64,000 nt of DNA from Pseudorhodoplanes sp. Lineage in GTDB: Bacteria; Pseudomonadota; Alphaproteobacteria; Rhizobiales; Xanthobacteraceae. The notes beneath the pieces were generated by a model. It had not been told where the DNA came from and ran no database searches. It saw only the letters and a program-made list of their open reading frames with translations. Below are positions 1 to 8,082 of the stretch, one piece after another (within the stretch, counting starts at the first letter, position 1; the number at the start of each line of letters is the position of its first letter). The stretch is taken from contig JALHOD010000006.1 of NCBI GenBank assembly GCA_022843165.1, positions 1-64,000 on the forward strand, given 5' to 3'. Position numbers and translations under genes: made by a program.

Positions 1-74
1 ATCTGCGCGGTGTCGGCCGAGGGCAGGGTGAACTTGAAATGCAGGATGCGGCGGACTTTCTTCTCGTCGGGCAT
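1..74 (-). CDS. N-terminus of an unidentified protein (partial)
   Basis: Only the first 24 codons are in the window; the rest lies beyond position 1. The start ATG is at 74 and is preceded by a clear AAGGAG ribosome binding site at about 80-85. The visible peptide begins MPDEKKVRRILHFKF and has no signal peptide. I do not recognise the family. It reads in the same direction as the toxin-antitoxin pair and starts 28 bases beyond the toxin stop, so it may be co-transcribed with that pair. Confidence 0.6.
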   Translation of the reverse strand, partial: MPDEKKVRRILHFKFTLPSADTAQ

Positions 75-101
75 TGTTGTCTCCTTTTGGGGCGTCCGCT
101 G

Positions 102-458
102 TCACGGAGCGCCCAGAAATCCTCTCAGGCGTTGCGCCACCAGCTTCGCGGCCGTCTTGTCCAGCCGGCCGGCGCGGCGCTGGATGCGCGAGGGGTCAAT
201 GCAGGCCAGCTTGGCGATGCGCACCACCGACGGCGCCGGCAGGCCGGCGCGCTTCAGGTCGGCGATCGTCACGTCGCTCGGCCAGGTCTCGTTGTCGGCG
301 CTGGTAATCATCGCAACCCACGCAAGGCCATGCGCGGCGAGCTTGCGATTGGACACGACAAGGGCAGGGCGGCGTTTTTCGGCCAGGCGGTCGGCATAGG
401 GAAACGGTACGACGACAATATCGAAGGCGGCAAATCGCTCTGCCTCAGAGGCTGCCAT
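102..458 (-). CDS. PemK/MazF-family toxin, type II toxin-antitoxin system
   Basis: A 118-residue protein of the usual length for MazF/PemK endoribonucleases, which cleave mRNA at short sequences. The N-terminal half has the family features: FDIVVVPFPYAD near residues 12-23, the basic RRPALVVSN strand near 29-37, and a TSAD segment near residue 52 where the family normally has its S/T motif. The start overlaps the end of the upstream antitoxin gene by 14 bases, the usual antitoxin-first coupling. Activity is inferred from family and gene pairing only. Confidence 0.85.
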   Translation of the reverse strand: MAASEAERFAAFDIVVVPFPYADRLAEKRRPALVVSNRKLAAHGLAWVAMITSADNETWPSDVTIADLKRAGLPAPSVVRIAKLACIDPSRIQRRAGRLDKTAAKLVAQRLRGFLGAP

Positions 459-684
459 AAGCCTTCTCGTCGGCTTCGCTGGTCCATTCCGAAAACGCCG
501 CGAAGGGATCGTCGCTCTCTGTCGCGGGCGCCTTGTCCACCAGCACGCCGTCGTCGGTCAGGCGGTAGCGCAGCGTATCTCCCGGCTTCACGCCGAGCGC
601 GGCGCGCACCTCGCGCGGGATCACGGTCTGGCTTTTGACCGACACCCTGGAGAAGGTGGCGGGGGCGGGGATGCGGCGGTTCAT
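445..684 (-). CDS. AbrB/MazE-type antitoxin
   Basis: A 79-residue protein with a swapped-hairpin AbrB (SpoVT/MazE) DNA-binding fold at residues 12-50, seen in VSVKSQTVIPREVRAALGV followed by KPGDTLRYRL. The acidic C-terminal tail (residues 55-79, ATESDDPFAAFSEWTSEADE) is the expected toxin-neutralising part. It is the first gene of a two-gene operon with the PemK-like toxin. Such antitoxins usually bind and repress their own promoter, which here would lie upstream of 684. Confidence 0.85.
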   Translation of the reverse strand: MNRRIPAPATFSRVSVKSQTVIPREVRAALGVKPGDTLRYRLTDDGVLVDKAPATESDDPFAAFSEWTSEADEKAYGSL

Positions 685-1496
685 GGCCTGTAAGATAACT
701 TACCGTCTTACCATTGGCGAGTCCGGTTTTTCCTTGACTTAATTCCTATAAGACTATATCCCCATTCTGTCCTGCTTGCGAGGGGCGTCTTCCGGAGACG
801 TTCTGAAGATGGAGCGGGATGCGGCGCCCTGCGGGCGGGTCGTGACGTACGATCCGCACCCGGGTGGCCCCGGGGCTCCGCCCTACGGGCATTACGACCC
901 GTGCGCGAGGAGCTCGCTGAAGCGGTGCAGGCGCAAATGCCCGCATACGTAAGCGCGGCCCGGGGTTGGCGGAGGTTGCGGCCTTCGCCGAGAACGCCGC
1001 AGACGGTGCGCCGAGAGGCGGCTGCGCCCGGCAACGGACGCAGCACGAAGGACTGGCCTGCGCCTTTCGGCGCGCCGTCCCCCTCACGCGCGCATGTCGG
1101 GCCTGCCCGATATGCGCCACCTAAAAAAGCAGCCCGGGCGCGATCGCGCCGCGGGGATGATGACGCGCGCGCCGGTTCGACTTTGTCGTCCCCGCGAAGG
1201 CGCGGACCCATGTTCCGGAGCGGCGATCCTGAGGGCGCGCTTGCGCGCACGACCTGCTGGAGGCAACATATTCATTCGAATGCATTTCACCGCAAAACGC
1301 TGTGCCATGCGGCCTTAATGGTAAATTCGCACGCCACCATGCGCCGGAGGAATACGAAAACACCACTTGACCGCCACTTGGCGGGCGCGCGCAACATGCC
1401 GACACAAAGCGTGACCGCACATCACATTGTGGTCGCATCATCGCCCGATTTCGCCGCGAGAAGCCCCGTCAATCCAATCACATGGAAGGGGACACC
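685..1496. other. Gene-free GC-rich intergenic stretch with many short inverted repeats
   Basis: About 810 bases without a convincing gene. Long open frames cross it on both strands, but they are Arg/Ala/Pro-rich and typical of GC-rich non-coding DNA. Several self-complementary pieces are visible between 780 and 1080, including an 8-base pair CGGGTCGT/ACGACCCG around 837-902. A dispersed-repeat-like segment sits at 1185-1224. The last 200 bases, next to the transglycosylase gene, are less GC-rich and probably carry its promoter. Confidence 0.5.
1185..1224. repeat. Dispersed intergenic repeat of the 'PRxRGD' type
   Basis: The segment beginning GTCGTCCCCGCGAAGG, read on the minus strand, translates to a peptide ending MGPRLRGDDK. 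This pseudo-peptide comes from a short palindromic repeat found scattered between genes in many alphaproteobacteria. Recognition rests on memory of that motif. No second copy was aligned inside this window. Confidence 0.4.
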
Positions 1497-2174
1497 ATGA
1501 TTCGTGCCATCACGATTCGCATCTCGTCATTGCTCGCATCGGTCGCGCTCGCCGTCTGTGCGCTCGCGCTCTCGACCATCCTGCTCGCGCCGCAGAGCGC
1601 GCAGGTGAAAGCCAATGACGGCACGCCGTACTTTGGCTTCCCGTCATTCCCCGGTCCGCAGGCCGGCGTCAGCGGCAAGGCCGCGGCCAATGCCGCGCGC
1701 CGCGCCGCGCGCGCGCAGGAAGGCGCCGCCTATCAGTCGCTGGTCGCGCAACATGCCGCCGCCAACGGCCTGCCGGTCGAACTCGTGCATCGCGTGATCA
1801 TGCGCGAGAGCCGCTACAATCCGCGCGCGATCTCGAAAGGCAATTACGGCATGATGCAGATCCGCCTCGGCACCGCGCGCGCCATGGGCTACCAGGGCGG
1901 CGTCGAAGGCCTGCTCGATGCCAATACCAACATGACCTATGCGGTGAAATATCTCGCCGGCGCCTATCGCGCGGCCGGCGGCAATCACGACCGCGCGGTG
2001 ATGAATTATGCGCGCGGCTATTATTACCAGGCCAAGGCGCAGGGCTTCTCGCCCTATGCCGCGCCGGACACGGTGTCGGCCGCGGCGCGCTCGTCCTATG
2101 CGCTGGCCGATGCGCCGGCCTCCGGTGTTGCCACCGCGCACCAGGAGGCGTCCGCGGCGCCCGCCATTCAGTAA
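1497..2174 (+). CDS. Exported lytic transglycosylase (SLT domain)
   Basis: A 225-residue protein with an N-terminal hydrophobic signal segment (residues about 8-33) and a soluble lytic transglycosylase domain from about residue 85 onward. The catalytic glutamate is in the MRESRYNP motif (about residue 104), followed by the family motifs GNYGMMQI and the NMTYAVKYLAGAY helix. The enzyme would cleave peptidoglycan glycan strands in the periplasm. I chose ATG 1497 because GGAAGGGG lies 5 bases upstream; an in-frame ATG at 1482 is possible. The C-terminal 40 residues are Ala-rich and low complexity. Confidence 0.85.
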   Translation: MIRAITIRISSLLASVALAVCALALSTILLAPQSAQVKANDGTPYFGFPSFPGPQAGVSGKAAANAARRAARAQEGAAYQSLVAQHAAANGLPVELVHRVIMRESRYNPRAISKGNYGMMQIRLGTARAMGYQGGVEGLLDANTNMTYAVKYLAGAYRAAGGNHDRAVMNYARGYYYQAKAQGFSPYAAPDTVSAAARSSYALADAPASGVATAHQEASAAPAIQ

Positions 2175-2214
2175 CCGGTCGCGGGTTCAGCCCGCGATTC
2201 TTGCGACTCCTCCC

Positions 2215-2268
2215 GGCCGGTTCTGCCCTCCGCATGTGTATTGCGGTGCGGCAGAGCCGGCCTTTTTT
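2215..2268 (+). terminator. Rho-independent terminator of the transglycosylase gene
   Basis: Arms of 13 bases (2215-2227 and 2250-2262) pair with a single G-U wobble and are followed immediately by six T residues at 2263-2268. Confidence 0.75.
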
Positions 2269-2457
2269 GCGCGCCGGGCCGGATCGTGAGGCGGAGGAGG
2301 GGTTTGCCGGTCGGGAGAATCCCCCTAACATGGCGGTGCGTGACGGACGTTGCGCCGCGGGCCGCACCGGCTTTGCGGGGCATAGCCGTTGCGGTCAGAC
2401 ATTTTGCTCTGCCTGTTCCGCGTGACGTCATTTGCAACAACAACAGGGGGCTTTGCT

Positions 2458-2739
2458 ATGAAGAAGCTCGTTCTCTCCCTCGCTCTGGCGGCCGGTGTTG
2501 CGCTGGCCGCGCCGTCCACGCCCGCGCGCGCCGATGGCGGCGCCACCGCCGCGATCGTCGGTGCGATCGTGATCGGCGGCGCCATGGTCAACCATGCCGC
2601 CTGCGGATCGCCGGTCTGCTGGTGGCTGGCCCCGCGCCCGGTCGCCGTGACCCCGGCCTATTACTACGGTCCCTGGCCCTGGTGGCCCTGGTACCAGCCG
2701 GCCGTCACCGTGAAGGCCAAAGGCAAAAAGAAGAAGTAA
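2458..2739 (+). CDS. Small exported or membrane-linked protein of unknown function
   Basis: A 93-residue protein with a typical signal peptide (MKKLVLSLALAAGVALA, probable cleavage after ARA near residue 23), a hydrophobic Gly/Ile-rich segment at residues 28-41, a Trp/Tyr/Pro-rich middle part and a lysine-only tail (KGKKKK). Two cysteines near residues 46 and 50 could form a disulfide. The start is supported by AGGGGG 8 bases upstream. No known domain is recognised, though the pattern resembles small exported proteins common in the Bradyrhizobium group. Confidence 0.7.
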   Translation: MKKLVLSLALAAGVALAAPSTPARADGGATAAIVGAIVIGGAMVNHAACGSPVCWWLAPRPVAVTPAYYYGPWPWWPWYQPAVTVKAKGKKKK

Positions 2740-2760
2740 CCCCGGCGCCTTGCCGGCCAA

Positions 2761-2786
2761 CGCCCCGCCCGGTGCGGGGCGTTTTT
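2761..2786 (+). terminator. Rho-independent terminator
   Basis: Perfect 8-base stem CGCCCCGC/GCGGGGCG (2761-2768 and 2774-2781) with a 5-base loop, followed by TTTTT. It ends the small exported-protein gene. Confidence 0.9.
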
Positions 2787-2871
2787 CGTTCGCGGCGGGA
2801 GGCCACCCCCCGCATGGCGCTTGCGGGCCGGCATTGCTAAACAGGGGCCGCGCCCGCCCCCCGCGGGCCGG

Positions 2872-2947
2872 GGGCCTGTAGCTCAATGGTTAGAGCCGAC
2901 CGCTCATAACGGTCTGGTTGCAGGTTCGAGTCCTGCCGGGCCCACCA
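2872..2947 (+). tRNA. tRNA-Ile2 (anticodon CAT, lysidine type)
   Basis: A 76-base cloverleaf with CCA encoded. The acceptor GGGCCTG pairs with CGGGCCC, the D stem is GCTC/GAGC, the anticodon stem GACCG/CGGTC encloses loop CTCATAA (anticodon CAT), and the T stem is GCAGG/CCTGC with loop TTCGAGT. The D-arm and variable region resemble E. coli ileX more than elongator or initiator tRNA-Met, so I call it Ile2, which needs TilS to convert C34 to lysidine. Its 3' end borders an integrase remnant, so it probably served as an integration site. Confidence 0.9.
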
Positions 2948-2952
2948 GTTTT

Positions 2953-3174
2953 TTCAATGGGTTGCTCGAGTGGCCGTCGGCGCGTGTCCCTGTTTACCAG
3001 CGTTTCCACCAATGATTGCCGCCGGTAGCCGATCAGCCGTGCTGCTGACTTCAAATGATCGGGGTGATGGTGTCCGTAGACACGGTCCAGCATCTCGACG
3101 CTCATTCCTAAGAAGCCGGCGGATTCCCACTTGTCGACACCGGCTTGCAAATAGCCAGCAGGCGGTGTTGCCAT
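2953..3174 (-). pseudogene. Tyrosine-recombinase (phage/island integrase) C-terminal remnant
   Basis: The minus strand reads GYLQAGVDKWESAGFLGMS followed by VEMLDRVYGHHHPDHLKSAA. This is the C-terminal catalytic part of integrases of this order, including the tyrosine in the RVYGHHHPD motif. The core-binding domain and the upstream R and HxxR catalytic motifs are missing, so the gene is a non-functional fragment. Its C-terminal end faces and nearly reaches the 3' end of tRNA-Ile2, the expected geometry for an integrase next to its attachment site. Confidence 0.8.
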
Positions 3175-3437
3175 TGCTGATGCTGGCGACGCCCGCGCTG
3201 CGGATTCAACCGATGATCTAACTCTTGTCATCGGTGCTGGTGATGGTCGGGCTCCTGATCAGCCGCTATGAGTTCATTATCGGCGGCCAGCTCGTTCCGC
3301 TATTCAAAGGCAGCTGGGCGCCGCCGCTGATCTCTTTCACCCCGTCTCCAACCGAATGGGCGCTCCTGGTGATGGGCATCGGCGTCGCCAACGTCGTCTA
3401 TGCCGGCGCCAATTGGTGGCTAGGCACCGAAGATTGA
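3162..3437 (+). pseudogene. NrfD/PsrC-family membrane subunit, C-terminal remnant
   Basis: The last 70 codons (from TTG 3225) read ISRYEFIIGGQLVPLFKGSW, then a PSPTEWALLVMG helix, as in the C-terminus of NrfD-type quinol-interacting membrane anchors of molybdoenzyme and sulfur-reductase complexes. The similarity continues upstream to about 3162 (AVLPLLMLATPALR) but is interrupted by an in-frame TAA at 3219-3221. The N-terminal six or so helices are absent. It is therefore a truncated and interrupted gene, fused at its left end to the integrase remnant. A TorD-type chaperone gene follows 76 bases downstream. Confidence 0.75.
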
Positions 3438-3513
3438 GATGATGTGCCGGCGCCGCGAATAAGTTGCAAGTACGTTGTTCGCAGCGTCGGTGCACTAGCT
3501 GCAAAGGACGAGC

Positions 3514-4263
3514 ATGACCAAAAGTCTCGGAGAACGTTACGCATCCAAGCGCGATCTCTGGCTGTGCCTGGCACGGGCTTTTGCCCCTCCGGCCGGCGGA
3601 GACTATCACGCGGCATTCGTGCAGGATCTGCCGGACGACTTGGCGGCGATTGGCGAAGAGATCGGACTGAACATTGTCTCCGAACTCGACAATTTTGCCG
3701 GAGCGGCACGCCAGCTACCCGACGGGCTCGAAATCCAGCGAAGCTATGCGGCGCTCTTTGTGACGCCGCCTGCTCCCGTCTTCATGAACACGGCCATCTA
3801 CCTCGATGGGGTTTTCCTGGGGCAGAACGAAATTGATCTCAACACATTGTATGCCCGACATGGTTACGAGCAGCATGCCGAGTTCCACGACCTGAACGAT
3901 CATGCGGCCGTTCAGTTCGAGTTCGTCGCGCTGCTCTTCAACAAGGCGGCGACCGCGGCTCTTGCAAACGAGGACATGGAGGCATTGGCCTATGCCGCCG
4001 AAGCCGAACGTTTCCTGAATGCGTTTCCAAAGCACTGGATGACGGCGTTTCTGCAGGGGCTTGCGCAGGCGGTCTTGCGCCATGACAGAGGCGGGGTCTA
4101 CTTGCATCTTGCCAAGATAGCGTGGCTTGCGATCGAGCAATCGCTCGCGGAAAGTCCGGCACAGTCTGAGCTCGCTGCCGTGACGACGTTCCCGGACGGG
4201 TCGAGCCGCGGTCTGGGGCCGCTCACTGCCGAAGATCTCGCTGAAATTGCCCTGCGTCTTTAG
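3514..4263 (+). CDS. TorD/DmsD-family molybdoenzyme chaperone
   Basis: A 249-residue, mostly helical protein of the TorD/NarJ/DmsD family, which bind the Tat signal and apo-form of DMSO-reductase-family enzymes during cofactor insertion. Typical features are the N-terminal helix (ERYASKRDLWLCLARAF), the SYAALFVTPPAPVFMNTAIY segment where the family has its E-YxxLF-GP-PVxPYESxY signature, and the later DHAAVQFEFVALL helix. An AAAGGACGAG ribosome site precedes ATG 3514. The gene appears intact, yet no catalytic molybdoenzyme or Fe-S subunit is in the window, so it looks like the survivor of a decayed operon whose membrane anchor is the pseudogene just upstream. Confidence 0.8.
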   Translation: MTKSLGERYASKRDLWLCLARAFAPPAGGDYHAAFVQDLPDDLAAIGEEIGLNIVSELDNFAGAARQLPDGLEIQRSYAALFVTPPAPVFMNTAIYLDGVFLGQNEIDLNTLYARHGYEQHAEFHDLNDHAAVQFEFVALLFNKAATAALANEDMEALAYAAEAERFLNAFPKHWMTAFLQGLAQAVLRHDRGGVYLHLAKIAWLAIEQSLAESPAQSELAAVTTFPDGSSRGLGPLTAEDLAEIALRL

Positions 4264-4548
4264 GCGGCCGGCCTCGACTACGCCCATGTCAAGGTGCTTC
4301 CAGAATAGCGCGAAGACGCGCTGGCAGCCCGTCGCCTGCAAACGGCCAGCGATCTGCGGCCTGCACAGAGAAGCGCACTGTGTCATTCGATGACGGATGG
4401 ACGAGATCGGATGGCGCGGCAAGCTAGCCACCCCTGACGAGCAGCGCCGGTCTTGCTCAATCAAGGTTGCCTGATCTTTTGCTCGCCTTCCCTGCTCTTG
4501 TTGTGGAATTCCCTGTTTTTAGGTTTAGGGAAATGGCCGCTAACACTC

Positions 4549-4802
4549 TGCGAAGAGATCTTCGGTCCCGTGCTGTCAATCATGGGCTATGACACCGAGG
4601 ACGAGGCGATCGACATCGCCAATGACACGCCGTTCGGGCTGGCGGGTTTTGTGCGGTCCAGGGACCTGAGCCGCGCCCGCAAGATCGCCAACCGCATCCG
4701 GGCCGGGCGCGTCTATCTCAACGGCGCTTCGGCGGCTACAAGCAGTCCGGCAACGGGCGTGAGTTTGGAATCTTCGGATTTGAAGAATATCTTGAGATAA
4801 GG
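4549..4802 (+). pseudogene. Aldehyde dehydrogenase C-terminal fragment with internal deletion/frameshift
   Basis: Codons from 4549 encode [20 protein letters not shown] and then [11 protein letters not shown] and AGRVYLNGA, the C-terminal region of NAD(P)-dependent aldehyde dehydrogenases. At about 4727-4732 the frame shifts: the other frame then reads [20 protein letters not shown], the family's C-terminal motif. The few residues normally between NGA and PFGGYK are gone, which indicates a short deletion. The catalytic cysteine domain and everything upstream are missing. Upstream sequence 4264-4548 shows no gene that I recognise. Confidence 0.85.
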
Positions 4803-5039
4803 CGCTGCTCGGATTCCGAGATTAGCGTGCTCCGGGACCATCGACGAAACCGACGGCAGGTCGTCGAAAACATCAATAAAATCAATATTTCAGGCGACCG
4901 ATGACGGTCGTCAAAGTCCGACTAGATTTTCCTCAAGGCTGAACAGAGGATTCCTGGAAGCGCCAGGCGCGGTGTGTGGCAGGCACGCCGTCCCGTCTCC
5001 ATTTATAGTGCGGTTGATTCGGCCCATGGGCGTCCTGCG

Positions 5040-5828
5040 ATGAAAACGTTAATCCGTCTGTCGATGATCGCGGCCTGGCTGGCCGGCGCAACGGCATATG
5101 CCGTTGCCCAAAGCCAGAGTCTGGCCGGCTTCGGCGTGGTGCTGCTGCACGGCAAGGGCGGCACGCCGACCAGCATGATCGAAGGCCTGAGCGAGGCGCT
5201 CAAGAAGGAAGGCGCTGTCGTCGAGGCGCCCGAACTGCCCTGGTCGCATCGCCGCATGTATGACGCGACCTACGATCAGGCGATGGCCGAGATTGATCTC
5301 GCGGTGCAGAAACTGAAATGGGCGGGCGCCACCAGGATTGTCGTGGCCGGGCACAGTCTCGGCGGCAATGCCGCCATCGGCTATGGCGCGCGGCGCGAGG
5401 ATCTCGCGGCCGTCATCGCCATGGCGCCCGGTCATATGCCGGAAGCCTGGGCCTTGCGGATCCGCACCAAGGGCGCGATCGCCAAGGCGAAACAGCTTGT
5501 GGCCGACGGCAAGGGCGATGTCCGGATGTCATTCCCCGATCTTGCGCAGGGGATTCCGTTTCAGGTGAAGGCGACGCCCAACGTCTATCTCAGCATGTTC
5601 GATCCGGAGGGGCCAGCGATCATTCCGAAGAACGCCGCGGCGATGGGGACGGTGCCGTTTCTCTGGGTCGTGGGCGTCGGCGATCCGATCTTCTTTCACG
5701 GGCGCGACTACGGTTTCGATCCCGGCGCCAAACATCCCAAAAGCAAGTATCTGGTCATTCCCGGCCTGCACCTGACCACGCCGTTCCAGGCGCGCAGCTC
5801 GATCATCGACTGGCTGAAATCGCTCTGA
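5040..5828 (+). CDS. Exported alpha/beta hydrolase
   Basis: A 262-residue protein with an N-terminal signal peptide (MKTLIRLSMIAAWLAGATAYAVAQ) and an alpha/beta hydrolase fold. The nucleophile serine lies in VAGHSLGGN (about residue 107). The oxyanion segment is VLLHGKGG near residues 35-42, and a late GLHLTTP supplies the likely catalytic histidine. The substrate is unknown. ATG 5040 is chosen because it begins a perfect signal peptide; an upstream in-frame GTG at 4974 would bury it. The gene converges on the DUF2927 gene with 12 bases between stops. Confidence 0.75.
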   Translation: MKTLIRLSMIAAWLAGATAYAVAQSQSLAGFGVVLLHGKGGTPTSMIEGLSEALKKEGAVVEAPELPWSHRRMYDATYDQAMAEIDLAVQKLKWAGATRIVVAGHSLGGNAAIGYGARREDLAAVIAMAPGHMPEAWALRIRTKGAIAKAKQLVADGKGDVRMSFPDLAQGIPFQVKATPNVYLSMFDPEGPAIIPKNAAAMGTVPFLWVVGVGDPIFFHGRDYGFDPGAKHPKSKYLVIPGLHLTTPFQARSSIIDWLKSL

Positions 5829-5840
5829 AGCCGGACGGCT

Positions 5841-6740
5841 TTATTTGAGATTATTGATCCTTGCAATCCAGTCCCGCACGTCGGGCAGGATCTGCGGCAG
5901 CAACTCGCGCACCTGCTCGGCGCTCATGCCTGCCTTGATGCGCGGATCGTAGAGAATGTTCAGCAGATACTGGTCGTAGATGTCGAAGAAGCCCTTCTGG
6001 ACGTCGTCGTTGAACATCGTCCACGGCACGGTTGCATCGTCATTGATCGGTCCGAGCGACTGCAGGATCTCCTCGTAGGCGCAATCGTAGAAAATGAAGT
6101 CGCCCACGTCGCTGACGATGATGACGTCCGATTTCACGATGCGGAAGAAATCGTCCTTGCGAAAGCCGGACAGGCATTGCGGCTCCAGCGATTGCAGGAT
6201 CGTCCTGGCTCGCGCGCGGCCATAGAATGAACGGATCGTCTTTTCCAGATCGCGGTCGCGCACCAGCGTGAGCGACACATTGGCGTCCTTGCGGCTGTCC
6301 ACCACGGCAATGTCGAGACCCCTGATCTTGCTGCGGATGTCCGCGATCACGCTTGCGATCTGCGAGCGGCGGTCCGGCTTGGCCCGGTTGTCGACATAGA
6401 TGCGGACCGGCACATCGTATTTCCGGATCCGGTCGGTGCGGCCGGCGACATGGAATTCGGCGCCAAAGACGATCTTGAAAAATCCGTCGATGATCTGCTG
6501 ATCGGTGAAATTCTTCCGTTCCGCGCTTTTGTTTTTTGCAATTTGCGGGATGTCGGCCCGCGCCGGCTGCGCCGCCGCCGGGAGCGCAATCAGCGAAGCC
6601 GCGATCAGGCCCGCGGCCTTGAGCCGGACAGGGGTTCGTTGCGCATGTCTCTTGCGACGCAGGATACTTTTGAAAATCTCGAACATGTCACTGAAAATCC
6701 GGCCCCGGTGCATCATCGTCGCGCAGCGGGGGGACCGCAA
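5841..6740 (-). CDS. DUF2927 domain exported protein
   Basis: Up to 299 residues. An internal ATG at residue 19 (position 6686, MFEIFKSILRRKR) is a plausible alternative start, giving a basic N-terminus followed by a hydrophobic signal segment (AAGLIAASLIALPAAAQPARA). The mature part from about residue 75 has the DUF2927 pattern: FTDQQIIDGFFKIVFGAEFH, VPVRIYVDN, and a cysteine pair in SLEPQCLSGF and FIFYDCAYEEILQ. DUF2927 proteins are alphaproteobacterial and resemble metallopeptidase-like folds; their function is not established. Confidence 0.7.
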   Translation of the reverse strand: MRSPRCATMMHRGRIFSDMFEIFKSILRRKRHAQRTPVRLKAAGLIAASLIALPAAAQPARADIPQIAKNKSAERKNFTDQQIIDGFFKIVFGAEFHVAGRTDRIRKYDVPVRIYVDNRAKPDRRSQIASVIADIRSKIRGLDIAVVDSRKDANVSLTLVRDRDLEKTIRSFYGRARARTILQSLEPQCLSGFRKDDFFRIVKSDVIIVSDVGDFIFYDCAYEEILQSLGPINDDATVPWTMFNDDVQKGFFDIYDQYLLNILYDPRIKAGMSAEQVRELLPQILPDVRDWIARINNLK

Positions 6741-6762
6741 GCATGACGTGTCGCGGGATTGT

Positions 6763-8055
6763 CTAGGTGGTCGGCGTCAGGCGCGACGCGCGGCTTTGCA
6801 GTGCGCGCATGCGGTCGGCGAGATTGCTCTGGCTTTCCGGGGAAGAGGCCGCTTTTGGCCTGGCCGCGTCGGCTTTCGCGGACGGACCGTTGGCGGCGGC
6901 GCGGGACGGCGGCGCATCGGCCGCCAAGATCGTTTCGATCGGCGAATTGGGGCCTTCCAGCACCACGGTGAGCTTTGCGACCTCGGCCGCGACGTCGTTG
7001 ATGCGTTCGCGCAGCAGCGCGTTCTCCACGCGCTCCGCCGCCCAGTTGGATTCGGCATCGCGTTTCATCGCGGCGATGTCATGCTCCAGCTTGGTGCGCT
7101 CCGCCCTGGTTTGCTCCAGTTCCTTTTCAAGCAGGTCCTTGGCCTTGCGCAGGCTTGCGGTCGATTCATTATGGTGCTCGCGCGACGACACGATCTCGGC
7201 CCGCAGGTCGGTCTCGGTCTGCTGGAGGGACTGCAATTTTCCGCGCAGTTTCTCGCATTCAAAATCGCGCTCGGTCAGGATCCGGCCCTGATCGGCGACG
7301 CGCGCCTGCAGCTCCTGCACGCGGCGGGCGAAGCTCTCCGACTCCTCCGTTTGCCTGGCGAGCTGCTGCTCGAGTTGCGCGACGCGTGCGCCGAGATTTT
7401 GCACGCGTCCGCGCTCGTCATTCAGGTCCCGCGTGGCGCCGGCGACTTCGACGCGTTCGCGCTCAAGGCGTTGTTCGGTCGTCTTGATCTCGCGTTCGTA
7501 ATCCTCGATGCGCAGCTTCAGCGCGTCGATCTGGGTCCGCAGCGCGATAAGCTCGACCCGCTGGCCGTCATTCGCCGCGCTTTTTTCGCCAAGCTCGGCG
7601 GTGAGCCGGGCGGCTTCGGCTTCCTTGTCCGCGAGCGAGCGTTCGGTCTCGCGCAAAGCCGCGGTCTTGACGGCATATTCTTCTTCCGTCGTGCGGTTCT
7701 GGTCCTTGAGCGCCTTTTCGCGCGCTTCGAGCGCAAAAATCGTGGCGGTCTTGTCGCCGAGTTCGACCTTGAGGCGGTTGATGGCATCGGTCTTCTTGCC
7801 GAGCTCCGCCAGCTGGCTGGTGGTCTTGGCCTTCATCTGCTCGACGCTCATTTCGAGACGGCGCGTCGACATGGCGAACTCGGCCCGCAATTGATCCTTG
7901 TCGGCCTGGATCTCCGCCATCGACAGGGGCGTGGAGGCTTCGAGCCGGCGCATGGTCAGCCGGACGGCGCGCGCATGGACCAGAGGAATGAAAATGATGC
8001 CCAGCAGGCTGGCGAACAGAAAGCCGATGCCGAGATACATGGCCGGCTCGATCAT
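6763..8055 (-). CDS. Membrane-anchored long coiled-coil protein
   Basis: A 430-residue protein with one N-terminal transmembrane helix (residues about 5-27, MYLGIGFLFASLLGIIFIPLV). A nearly unbroken coiled coil rich in Glu, Arg, Ala and Leu spans residues 45-350. An Ala/Pro/Ser-rich linker (375-410) and a short basic end follow. The architecture suggests a cytoplasmic rod tethered to the inner membrane. No enzymatic motif is present. Similar uncharacterised proteins occur in this bacterial group; a structural, division or polarity role would be a guess. Confidence 0.7.
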   Translation of the reverse strand: MIEPAMYLGIGFLFASLLGIIFIPLVHARAVRLTMRRLEASTPLSMAEIQADKDQLRAEFAMSTRRLEMSVEQMKAKTTSQLAELGKKTDAINRLKVELGDKTATIFALEAREKALKDQNRTTEEEYAVKTAALRETERSLADKEAEAARLTAELGEKSAANDGQRVELIALRTQIDALKLRIEDYEREIKTTEQRLERERVEVAGATRDLNDERGRVQNLGARVAQLEQQLARQTEESESFARRVQELQARVADQGRILTERDFECEKLRGKLQSLQQTETDLRAEIVSSREHHNESTASLRKAKDLLEKELEQTRAERTKLEHDIAAMKRDAESNWAAERVENALLRERINDVAAEVAKLTVVLEGPNSPIETILAADAPPSRAAANGPSAKADAARPKAASSPESQSNLADRMRALQSRASRLTPTT

Positions 8056-8082
8056 GGTCTCACTCCAACCCCACTGAAAACG

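Noticed and set aside
708-1250. 180-codon open frame in the 685-1496 gap
   Set aside because: Arg/Ala/Pro/Ser-rich and includes the repeat-derived peptide GPRLRGDDK; it looks like translated repeat DNA.
3569-3584. TGGCACG...TTGC, resembling a sigma-54 promoter
   Set aside because: The -24/-12 spacing is one base too long and it lies inside the torD-like coding region.
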